From the NCBI GenBank assembly GCA_964427505.1, contig CAYRUO010000014.1:1-31554 (forward strand): a DNA stretch of 31,554 bases. The letters are read 5' to 3'. This DNA is from Thermanaerothrix sp034436175. Lineage in GTDB: Bacteria > Chloroflexota > Anaerolineae > Anaerolineales > Anaerolineaceae. Every line of letters starts with the position of its first letter. The stretch's first letter is position 1. Shown here one piece after another: positions 15,419 through 21,957 of this stretch. The notes beneath the pieces are model-generated. The model had not been told where the DNA came from, did no database searches, and saw only the letters and a list, made by a program, of their open reading frames with translations. The position numbers and the translations under genes are program-made.

Positions 15419-18033
15419 ACGTTTTCCTCAAACATTCGCCTTTTCCTAATATGGTTAAGGAAAGCCGCCTTCTCAACTGGGCGGCGGCTTTCCTCTTTCT
15501 TTATGCGTTAGTTCTTACCCTGGCGCCGGCGGTACGGGTGCACACATTGCAGACGGCGCTTAACTGGCGCCATTGGATTGGGGTGGCCGTATGGGCAGTA
15601 GGCGTTTGGTGGGTACACCGAACACTTCAGAGGTATTTAGGCGACCATGATCCTTACTTATTCCCGTTAGGGGCGTTGTTGAGTGGTTGGGGGCTACTTA
15701 CTATCTGGCGCCTGGATACAAGCCTGGGGTGGCGGCAAACGCTTTGGCTGGGTTTGGGATGGCTGCTCTTGGGGCTAGGGGTGCGCTGGCCCAATTTGTT
15801 GCTCTGGTTACGACGCTTTAAATACGTATGGTTGGCGCTGGGGTTGCTTTTGGTTGCCTTGACCTTGGTATTTGGCACGTACCCGGCGGGCGAAGGGCCG
15901 GGCTTGTGGTTGGGCTGTTGTGGATTCTATGTTCAGCCGGCAGAACCATTGAAAATCCTCTTACTGATCTATTTGGCGGCCTACCTGGCCGAACGACTGC
16001 CCTTCTCGTTTGATTTAACTTCCTTGGTAGCGCCAACCCTGGTCGTAGTAGGGGTTGCCGTAGCCCTTCTAGTGATCCAGCGCGATTTAGGTACCGCTTC
16101 ATTGCTCCTCATTCTCTATACGTTAGTGCTCTATTTAGCGACGGGAAAACGTCGAATTTTGCTCTTTACCTTGGCCGGTTTGATCCTTGCGGCCTGGATC
16201 GGTGGGGCTGTGTTCGGTTTGATTCACCGCCGTCTGTTGGCTTGGTGGGATCCCTGGTCGCAAGCGGGAGGTGTGGGGTATCAGATCATTCAATCTTTGA
16301 TCGCGGTGGCGGAGGGCGGCCTTTTGGGGACGGGGCCAGGCTTGGGGAGCCCGGGTTTCGTGCCGGTGGCGCATTCGGATTTCATTGCGGTGGCCATAAC
16401 GGAAGAGACCGGCCTGTTGGGGTTGGTAGGTTTATTGGGAATCGTTGGCTTATTGGTGATCCGAAGCCTCATTGTGGCCGTCCGTGCGCCTAATCTCTAT
16501 CGGCGCTTACTGGCGGCTGGATTGGGGGTTTACCTAGGGGGGCAATCGGCGTTGATTATCGGGGGTAACCTGCGCTTGTTCCCCTTGACCGGGGTCACAC
16601 TACCTTTCGTCTCTTATGGGGGCTCATCCCTGATTGTCTCTTTTGTCGCGCTGTTGTTTTTACTTCAAATTAGTGCTACCGAGGAAACCATGGCCACGCC
16701 CGTGACCACTGTGCAACCTTTTCGGGTGGTAGGGGGTGGTTTTCTAGCCCTTTTGGCTCTGCTCGCGGTGCTGGGAGGATGGTGGGGTGTGGTTCGAGGT
16801 GAGGCGTTGCGCATCCGTGCCGACAACTTGCGGTGGGTGGTCGCTGAACGATTTGTGCCGCGGGGGCGGATTTTAGATCGTCAGGAAAACGTGCTGGTTC
16901 AAAACGAAGGGCAGGCGGGGAACTATCGGCGGGTGGTGCTTTACCCTCCCCTGGCGTCAACATTGGGGTTTATTCATCCTCAATTGGGTAAAGCCGGCTT
17001 AGAAGCCGGTCTGGATGGCTACTTGCGAGGGTGGTTGGGACAGCCGGCTTGGAATATCTTGCTGGCGCGTCTGCTCTATGCCCAGCCTCCACAGGGGTTG
17101 GATGTACGTTTGACCCTCAGTTTGGAACTTCAGCGCGCTGCGGATGCCGCAATGACGGGAAGACAAGGCGCCCTGGTGGTGTTGAATGCTCAGAGCGGTG
17201 AAATCCTAGCCCTGGTTTCACAACCGTCTTATGATCCTAACCATCTGGATGAAGATTGGGAGCAGTGGAAGGCGGATCCTCGCGCCCCGTTATTGAATCG
17301 GGTTACCCAGGGGCAATATCCACCGGGCACAGCGCTGACGCCTTTCTTATGGGGGGTTCAAAAACTCTCCCCAGAACAAGGTGATACCTCGCCTCAAAGT
17401 CTAGCCCTGCAAACGGCGCAAGGGCGGTTCCCCTGTGCGCGAATGCCCGCACTCCCGCTCAATTGGGCGAGCGCGGCGCAGGCAGGGTGTCCATGGGTGA
17501 CTCTGGCCCTGGCACAAGGATTGGGTAGTGAACAACTTTCGGCGCTCTGGTCGGCATTGGGTTTTGGAACACCTATTCAACTTCCTTTACCTATGGCCCA
17601 AGCCAGTTTTCCACCTGCAGATGCCAGTTTGGAAAGCCTTATCACCGGTGAGGCTGCCTGGTATCTCTCTCCATTACAAATGGCACAGGCGGTTGCGGTT
17701 CTTCAGCAGGGGGTGCGCCCGGATATTCACCTGGTTGGTGCGGTTAAATCACCTCAGCAGGGGTGGATTGTGCTACCGGTTGGTGCTGGGACAGAGGTTG
17801 CCCTTCTGGGGCGGGATATACAGCAACTGGAAGCCTGGGCGGATGGTGATTTGCCGGTGTGGATGGCCTTTGGCCGCGGTCAGAGCGGTGAAAAGACGGT
17901 GATGTGGGTGCTGGCCGGCACGGTGCCCAATTGGCAGGGATCTCCGTTAGTGGCGGTACTGGCGCTGGAAGAAGGGACGGCAGAAGAGGGGGAGCAAATC
18001 ATGCGGGATGTGCTCGCTGCGGCACTGCGCTGA
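15415..18033 (+). CDS. SEDS (RodA/FtsW) - class B PBP fusion with degenerate active sites
   Basis: 872 residues joining two peptidoglycan enzymes that are normally separate. Residues about 20-425 form a SEDS glycosyltransferase fold with ten or so membrane helices and the motifs FYVQPAEPLKILLL, VIQRDLGTASLLL, AHSDFIAVAITEETG and FVSYGGSSL. Residues about 440-872 keep the outline of a PBP2-like transpeptidase: FVPRGRILDRQENVL, AGLEAGLDGYLRGWLG, ILALVSQPSYDPNHL. The catalytic residues are missing. The SxxK motif reads PPGTALTP (T639 and T642 in place of Ser and Lys), no SxN is found, and the KTG position reads GRGQSGEK. In the SEDS loop DPWSQAGGVGYQ the usual Asp is Q283. The start is GTG 15415 (GTGA overlap with mtnP); ATG 15451 is an alternative, and neither has a ribosome site. 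There is no frameshift or stop, so it is not an ordinary decayed gene. Confidence 0.88.
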   Translation: MNVFLKHSPFPNMVKESRLLNWAAAFLFLYALVLTLAPAVRVHTLQTALNWRHWIGVAVWAVGVWWVHRTLQRYLGDHDPYLFPLGALLSGWGLLTIWRLDTSLGWRQTLWLGLGWLLLGLGVRWPNLLLWLRRFKYVWLALGLLLVALTLVFGTYPAGEGPGLWLGCCGFYVQPAEPLKILLLIYLAAYLAERLPFSFDLTSLVAPTLVVVGVAVALLVIQRDLGTASLLLILYTLVLYLATGKRRILLFTLAGLILAAWIGGAVFGLIHRRLLAWWDPWSQAGGVGYQIIQSLIAVAEGGLLGTGPGLGSPGFVPVAHSDFIAVAITEETGLLGLVGLLGIVGLLVIRSLIVAVRAPNLYRRLLAAGLGVYLGGQSALIIGGNLRLFPLTGVTLPFVSYGGSSLIVSFVALLFLLQISATEETMATPVTTVQPFRVVGGGFLALLALLAVLGGWWGVVRGEALRIRADNLRWVVAERFVPRGRILDRQENVLVQNEGQAGNYRRVVLYPPLASTLGFIHPQLGKAGLEAGLDGYLRGWLGQPAWNILLARLLYAQPPQGLDVRLTLSLELQRAADAAMTGRQGALVVLNAQSGEILALVSQPSYDPNHLDEDWEQWKADPRAPLLNRVTQGQYPPGTALTPFLWGVQKLSPEQGDTSPQSLALQTAQGRFPCARMPALPLNWASAAQAGCPWVTLALAQGLGSEQLSALWSALGFGTPIQLPLPMAQASFPPADASLESLITGEAAWYLSPLQMAQAVAVLQQGVRPDIHLVGAVKSPQQGWIVLPVGAGTEVALLGRDIQQLEAWADGDLPVWMAFGRGQSGEKTVMWVLAGTVPNWQGSPLVAVLALEEGTAEEGEQIMRDVLAAALR

Positions 18034-18042
18034 TCGCGACGT

Positions 18043-18690
18043 TCAGGCATTGTGGTTCGCACCTCGGCGAGGAAAAGGCGGTAAATGGTGAATGGTTGCC
18101 TGTATCTGCTCCGGGGTTTGAATGTAGATTACACCAAAAGAGGGCAAATAATCCGGTTTGACCCCGGTACCGGCGGAACCGGGATTAAGGAATAAACGAC
18201 CTTGGTACCACTCGGCTACCGGGCGGTGAGTGTGCCCAAAGACAATAACTTGGGCCGTGGGCGCCAATGTGAGCAAACGCTGGCGGTAGCGTTCTAGTTG
18301 ATAGCCGTTGAAAAGATATTGCCACTTGTCTAATACGTAAGTGCGCCATGAACCGTGACCATGCATAAGTGCGACGGTGACACCACCCAGGGTGAACTCG
18401 CGTTGCCAAGGCAAGGTGTTCTGGAAAGCCCAATCGCGGTTACCACGCACGGCTACCACCGGTGCCACCGTAGCAAGGGTCTTTAACACCTCAGGGATAC
18501 AAATATCACCGGCGTGCAGGATTAGATCGGGTTGATAATCGCTCAGAGCCGGGAGCAGGTGGGGATGCAAATGCTCAAAGCGGTCGGGGACGTGCGTATC
18601 GGCGACGACGGCAATTGCAAGCGGAAGGCGCGTGGCAAGTTCCGTGGATGGAGACCAGGGCGCAGTTGGTTGAAGGGGTTGACCTTCCAT
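18043..18690 (-). CDS. YfcE/MJ0936-type metallophosphoesterase
   Basis: Calcineurin-like phosphodiesterase of 215 residues with the full two-metal motif set: D31-T-H33, LHAGD (58-62), GNRD (83-86), LMHGHGS and FGHTHRP, followed by FLNPGSAG. Such enzymes cleave phosphodiesters in vitro, and their cellular substrates are mostly unknown. The core starts about 25 residues into the frame, so the N-terminal extension (Pro/Ser-rich, MEGQPLQPTAPWSPS) may be real or may indicate a later start. No good ribosome site is seen. It ends 9 nt from the convergent SEDS-PBP gene and lies 8 nt downstream of the HAD gene, with which it is likely co-transcribed. Confidence 0.9.
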   Translation of the reverse strand: MEGQPLQPTAPWSPSTELATRLPLAIAVVADTHVPDRFEHLHPHLLPALSDYQPDLILHAGDICIPEVLKTLATVAPVVAVRGNRDWAFQNTLPWQREFTLGGVTVALMHGHGSWRTYVLDKWQYLFNGYQLERYRQRLLTLAPTAQVIVFGHTHRPVAEWYQGRLFLNPGSAGTGVKPDYLPSFGVIYIQTPEQIQATIHHLPPFPRRGANHNA

Positions 18691-18698
18691 AAAAAGGC

Positions 18699-19319
18699 TT
18701 ATGAGCGATAGGGGAGATGGTGATTCAATAGGGCTTGAAGCGCCTCACGCACGGCAGCCGGATGGGTGAAGTGAACGGCGTGCAAACCCACCTGCCTAGC
18801 TCCCTCAATGTTGGGGAGTAGGTCATCCACAAAAACGGCCTCGTGGGGGGCTACCTGGAGTTGCTGGAGGATATGATGGAAAATCGCCGCCTCGGGTTTA
18901 CGCATCCCTACCTCAGCAGAGAAGATCACCACATCGAACGCATCCAGGAAGCCGTAGCGCGCTTCCACAATTTGACGGGTGCCGGTCCAGGCATTGCTCA
19001 ACAAGCCCGTCTTAACATGTGGACGTAGGCTCTTGATGAAGGCAACTAGGTCGGCATCGAGACGGTCACCAGCCCAAAATTGGGTTTGTAGGTCCTGGAT
19101 TGCAGAAGGTGGTAATCCCAATTGGGCGCAGACCCAGGCCCAGTGTTCCTGTTCGGAAATCTCGCCGCGTTCGGCCCGGATGGAACTTTCACTGCTGAAA
19201 ACCAAGTGTTCTAGCGCGGATACACTTAATCCATACTGTGCCGCCAATTTGGCGCGGGGTGTGGGGTCTTCGGTGCGTAGAAGCACCCCTCCCATATCGA
19301 AGATCACGGCTTTGATCAT
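18699..19319 (-). CDS. HAD-superfamily hydrolase (subfamily IA)
   Basis: Probable small-molecule phosphatase of 206 residues. HAD motif I is FDMGGVLL (nucleophile D8; the second Asp position is Gly, as in many YihX-like members), motif II is LLSNAW, motif III Lys is in VGMRKPEAAIF, and motif IV is VFVDDLLPNIEGAR. The helical cap lies between residues 15 and 85. ATG 19319 has GAGGG about 9 nt upstream, and a TATACT box at 19357-19352 could serve as -10, though no matching -35 is seen. The substrate is unknown. It forms a pair with the following metallophosphoesterase. Confidence 0.92.
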   Translation of the reverse strand: MIKAVIFDMGGVLLRTEDPTPRAKLAAQYGLSVSALEHLVFSSESSIRAERGEISEQEHWAWVCAQLGLPPSAIQDLQTQFWAGDRLDADLVAFIKSLRPHVKTGLLSNAWTGTRQIVEARYGFLDAFDVVIFSAEVGMRKPEAAIFHHILQQLQVAPHEAVFVDDLLPNIEGARQVGLHAVHFTHPAAVREALQALLNHHLPYRS

Positions 19320-19374
19320 GTTGAATTACCCTCGTTAGAATGTGCGCCCAAAGTATAACACGACTAAAACATTA

Positions 19375-19404
19375 GGTGGCAGCCGAGTCCTCACGGCTGC
19401 CACC
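19375..19404 (-). terminator. Intrinsic terminator of the ABC exporter operon
   Basis: Perfect 11-bp GC-rich stem (19375-19385 with 19394-19404) with an 8-nt loop. On the minus strand it is followed by TAATGTTTTAG. It lies 27 nt after the stop codon of the permease gene and before the HAD gene promoter region. Confidence 0.8.
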
Positions 19405-19431
19405 CAGGGCAATGGTGGTATTGGCATTGGA

Positions 19432-20259
19432 CTAACCATTACGGTGCAGTTTACCGGTGCGCTTGGCGTAATGTTCTGCCTGCTGGAAGATCCACAACCC
19501 CAATGGGATAAGGAACAACCCCATTAGAAGCGCGGGCCAGATTTGCGGCCACAACATCGGCACAGATGCACCTTCTAGGATGGCCATGCGCGCTCCGCGC
19601 AGGACATACGTGGCCGGGCTGTAAACGGCTAAGGTGCGCAGGATGCCAGGCAGTACATCCACCGGGTAATACACTCCGGAGATGAGCAGCATCAGGGCAA
19701 TAAACACGTGGGTCATCTGCGAACCACGCTCCGGGAAGAGCAGGGGCAGCACCGAGGCCATCACTCCAATACCGACAAAGGATACACTTCCGGCCAGAAG
19801 CATCACCGTGGCGCTGAATAAGTTGGCATGACTTAGGTCAATATCAAAGACCAGTGAGATGACGATCAGGATGACGCCGGTGAAGATCAGACTGTAAACG
19901 AGCGAGAACGCTGTTTGCCCGGCCATGTGGGTTAGGCGTCGAATCGGAGCCATCAGCGTGTATTCGATGGTGCCCTCCCAGCGTTCGATACTGATCAAAT
20001 CAGTGATCCAGTAAAAGATGGTTGAAAGGAAGCGCCATACCAACGTGCCGACCAACAGATACAATACCAGGTATTGGGTATTGACCGCGGCGGCGCCACC
20101 AATTTGCTCCATACCCAGCCCGATGAAGGAAACCGCCATGCTATCGGTAATGGAGTAAACCAACCAGACCAGTTCCCAAGACCAGTAGCGTTTGATCAGG
20201 TTAAAGTTGCGCTCCACAAAAGCAAAGGATGCGCGCATTTGGTAACTTAAAGTTGTCAT
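19432..20259 (-). CDS. ABC-2 type transporter permease
   Basis: Membrane subunit of an ABC exporter, 275 residues with six hydrophobic segments. ABC-2 family features include the cytoplasmic stretch ISIERWEGTIEYTLMAPIRR and the C-terminal ISGVYYPVDVLPGILRTLAV with SPATYVLRGAR. ATG 20259 is selected because GAGGAGG, located in the last codons of the ATPase gene, ends 8 nt upstream; ATG 20277 would lie inside that site. It starts 4 nt after the ATPase stop, so the two form an exporter pair. The cargo is unknown; drug, lipid or polysaccharide export are all possible for this class. Confidence 0.92.
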   Translation of the reverse strand: MTTLSYQMRASFAFVERNFNLIKRYWSWELVWLVYSITDSMAVSFIGLGMEQIGGAAAVNTQYLVLYLLVGTLVWRFLSTIFYWITDLISIERWEGTIEYTLMAPIRRLTHMAGQTAFSLVYSLIFTGVILIVISLVFDIDLSHANLFSATVMLLAGSVSFVGIGVMASVLPLLFPERGSQMTHVFIALMLLISGVYYPVDVLPGILRTLAVYSPATYVLRGARMAILEGASVPMLWPQIWPALLMGLFLIPLGLWIFQQAEHYAKRTGKLHRNG

Positions 20260-20263
20260 CGGG

Positions 20264-21139
20264 TCATACCTCCTCATCCTCTTCAGGGTTGCGCAGTTGT
20301 TTGCCGGTCAGTTCCAGAAAGACCTCTTCCAGAGTGGGTGACTGCTCCGATGAACCGCGCACACGATTTTTGAGCCCCTCAGGGGTATCCAGGGCAACAA
20401 CGCGTCCGCTGTCCATAATCGCAATACGGTCGCACAGCGTCTCGGCTTCGTTCATGTCATGCGTCGTAAGCAGGATGGTGGTGCCGTGCACTTCGCGCAG
20501 TTCGCGCACCACGGCCTGCACTTCGCGCTTCGAACGGGGATCAAGACCCGTAGTAGGCTCATCCAGCAGAAGCAAGCGCGGGCGTGAGAGCAAAGCACGG
20601 GCAATAGCGACTTTCTGCTGCATACCGCGGGACATCTCTTCCATGGGATGGTAAATGTCACGCTCTTTCAAACCTAGGCGGAGTAGGATCTCAACCACCT
20701 GCTTGCGCGTCTCACGCGCCGAAAGGCCGTACAGACGCGCGCCGTACATCAGGTTCTCCATCGGGGAGAGTTTCTTGAAGAACGAAGCCTCGACACTCAC
20801 GCGATTGATCAGGCGCTGCACCTGCAAGGGCTGGCGCACCACATCGTAACCGAAAACACTGATCTTGCCCTTATCCGGTAGCAAGAGGGTCGCGATCAGG
20901 CGAATCAGGGTGGACTTGCCACCACCATTCGGCCCGAGAATGCCGAAGATTTCCCCTTCTTCGACGGTAAAGGACACATGATCCACGGCCACAATGATCT
21001 GGATCGGGCTATGGGGTGTTGGAGCGGCGTGCTTTCCATTGCCGTTAGAAGAACGGGGAGTAAACAGCGCCTTCCAAAAGGGGCCCTCACTCTTCCCAAA
21101 TTGTTTGTACACATCATTAACCACGACGGCGTGCGACAT
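20264..21139 (-). CDS. ABC exporter ATP-binding protein
   Basis: Nucleotide-binding subunit of 291 residues for the permease that follows. Walker A is GPNGGGKST (69-77, with Gly where Ala is usual), the signature is MSRGMQQKV (169-177, a variant of LSGGQ), Walker B is LLLLDEPTTGLD, and the H-loop is in TTHDMNEAE. A polar linker of about 30 residues (about 17-46, with WKALFTPRSSNGNGKHAA) interrupts the N-terminal beta region between KQFGK and the IVAVDHVSF strand. The C-terminus is acidic (EEDEEV). A strong AGGAGG precedes ATG 21139. It is the second gene of the operon. Confidence 0.94.
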   Translation of the reverse strand: MSHAVVVNDVYKQFGKSEGPFWKALFTPRSSNGNGKHAAPTPHSPIQIIVAVDHVSFTVEEGEIFGILGPNGGGKSTLIRLIATLLLPDKGKISVFGYDVVRQPLQVQRLINRVSVEASFFKKLSPMENLMYGARLYGLSARETRKQVVEILLRLGLKERDIYHPMEEMSRGMQQKVAIARALLSRPRLLLLDEPTTGLDPRSKREVQAVVRELREVHGTTILLTTHDMNEAETLCDRIAIMDSGRVVALDTPEGLKNRVRGSSEQSPTLEEVFLELTGKQLRNPEEDEEV

Positions 21140-21159
21140 AGATGAACCTCCTAGTTACA

Positions 21160-21612
21160 TCAGACTAGCAGCGTAAGCAGATCAGAGCGGATCAAGCGCA
21201 ACTGCTTCCAGTTTGGGTCGGGGATAAACCACTCGACCTGGGTATGCTCGCTCCGGAAGGCATTCCAATCCTCGCGCAAGACGGGGTTGCGGTGAAGGGC
21301 GGAGGGATTGGCTACCAGGATGCGATGGATGAAACCACGCGCTACATCTTGCTTCATTTGGGTATAGGCGGGCGGAAGCAAGTTGGAGGTTGCGGTGATG
21401 TCCACATAAACAACCGCCAGGTGTCCGGCCAGCCCACAGTGCAGGATGAGACACAGCCCTATGACCAGCGCTTGTTTGGCTTCGCGGCTGTAGCGCTGGT
21501 TAGAGGGTAGGGCGCCGTTCACATAGAGTCCTACCCCATCGGGCTGAGGGATACGCGGATCAGCAAAATAGTCTATGCGGAGCGTATTAAGTTGGGTCAG
21601 GATTTCAAACAT
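21160..21612 (-). CDS. Unknown protein, first gene of the ABC exporter operon, 150 aa
   Basis: Family not recognised. ATG 21612 is chosen from GGAGG 8 nt upstream; a TTG at 21627 lies within the terminator-like leader. The protein begins MFEILTQLNTLRIDYFADPR, has a hydrophobic segment ALVIGLCLILHCGLAGHLAV at about residues 49-68, and a C-terminal part with charged and Trp residues (REDWNAFRSEHTQVEWFIPD). It could be a one-pass membrane or a compact soluble protein. Its stop is 20 nt before the ABC ATPase start, so it probably works with the exporter. Expression seems to be under the structured leader at 21613-21877. Confidence 0.72.
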   Translation of the reverse strand: MFEILTQLNTLRIDYFADPRIPQPDGVGLYVNGALPSNQRYSREAKQALVIGLCLILHCGLAGHLAVVYVDITATSNLLPPAYTQMKQDVARGFIHRILVANPSALHRNPVLREDWNAFRSEHTQVEWFIPDPNWKQLRLIRSDLLTLLV

Positions 21613-21636
21613 AATGCTTGCCTCCAAAAGACAAAT

Positions 21637-21662
21637 AGGCCACCGGGAGACTCCCGTGGCCT
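21637..21662 (-). terminator. Hairpin A: terminator-like structure overlapping the translation start region
   Basis: On the minus strand AGGCCACGGGAG pairs with CTCCCGGTGGCCT (one bulged base) and is followed by ATTTGTCTTTT, a typical U-rich exit, which runs into the GGAGG ribosome site of the 150-aa gene. This position, directly before a gene and after a promoter, suggests an attenuator more than an operon end. Confidence 0.72.
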
Positions 21663-21693
21663 AAAGGGGACATTGCATCGGTTTAAAACAACT

Positions 21694-21724
21694 CGGCCAC
21701 GGGATCGGAGTGCACCCGTGGCCG
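21694..21724 (-). terminator. Hairpin B: second terminator-like structure in the leader
   Basis: Perfect 10-bp stem (21694-21703 with 21715-21724) with an 11-nt loop, followed on the minus strand by AGTTGTTTTAAAC. The stem sequence CGGCCACGGG is shared with hairpin A. The 9 loop bases at 21705-21713 are exactly complementary to 21763-21771 in the upstream stem. Confidence 0.72.
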
Positions 21725-21746
21725 TTGCTGTCGCGCTAACCGCTTT

Positions 21747-21845
21747 CTATCCGCAAACAGGCGCACTCCGAGAAGGTAAGGCAACCCCACCGCTGCGATC
21801 GCGCAGGGTAATGGTGCTTCCAACAAAGTAAGTCATCTCTACCAT
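21747..21845 (-). CDS. Possible leader peptide (32 or 29 codons)
   Basis: A short frame in the ABC exporter leader, starting at ATG 21845 or, better, at the in-frame ATG 21836, with GAGAGG about 9 nt before the latter. It ends at TAG 21747. The product would start MVEMTYFVGSTITLRD and end SRSAPVCG. The frame runs through the 3' strand of the long leader stem, so a ribosome moving or stalling on it would alter which downstream hairpins form. There is no homology evidence, and the frame could be chance. Confidence 0.35.
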   Translation of the reverse strand: MVEMTYFVGSTITLRDRSGGVALPSRSAPVCG

Positions 21846-21883
21846 CCTCTCGAGTGCGTCCTTTCGTTTCAGTATCGGGTTTT

Positions 21884-21912
21884 AGTCTATCGGCACTGGC
21901 ATGATCTGTCAA
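21884..21912 (-). promoter_or_regulatory. Sigma70-type promoter of the ABC exporter operon
   Basis: On the minus strand a perfect TTGACA (21912-21907) and TAGACT (21889-21884) are spaced by 17 bp. The predicted start is near 21877. It lies 46 nt after the hemW stop codon, so the exporter operon has its own promoter even though hemW is transcribed in the same direction. Confidence 0.82.
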
Positions 21913-21957
21913 GGAAATTAGGGCACATTTAGAAAATTTTAAGGTTCCATTGTATCA

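Larger units (their letters stand above)
21613..21877 (-). promoter_or_regulatory. Structured 5' leader, candidate transcription attenuator
   Basis: About 265 nt of untranslated leader between the promoter at 21884-21912 and the 150-aa gene. Elements in transcript order are: a long-range stem of about 15 bp with single-base bulges (21861-21846 with 21776-21760); an inner CTGCG-CGAT-CGCAG hairpin; a possible leader peptide (21845-21747); hairpin B; hairpin A. The 3' strand of the long stem can pair instead with the loop of hairpin B. The 3' strand of B can pair with the 5' strand of A. These exclusive pairings are what an attenuator or riboswitch needs. I do not recognise T-box, TPP, SAM, FMN, glycine or cobalamin consensus elements in it. 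Confidence 0.6.

Noticed and set aside
15415..18033. SEDS-PBP fusion as an artefact of a frameshift or of two genes
   Set aside because: The frame is continuous through the junction with no internal ribosome site or stop, and the linker helix leads directly into the PBP N-terminal motif.
21592..21831. Plus-strand 79-codon frame across the ABC exporter leader
   Set aside because: Arg/Pro-rich composition, no ribosome site, and it is antisense to the structured leader and the start of the 150-aa gene.
21613..21877. Known riboswitch or T-box as explanation of the leader
   Set aside because: I looked for T-box, TPP, SAM, FMN, glycine, cobalamin and fluoride consensus cores and found none; an Infernal scan would settle it.
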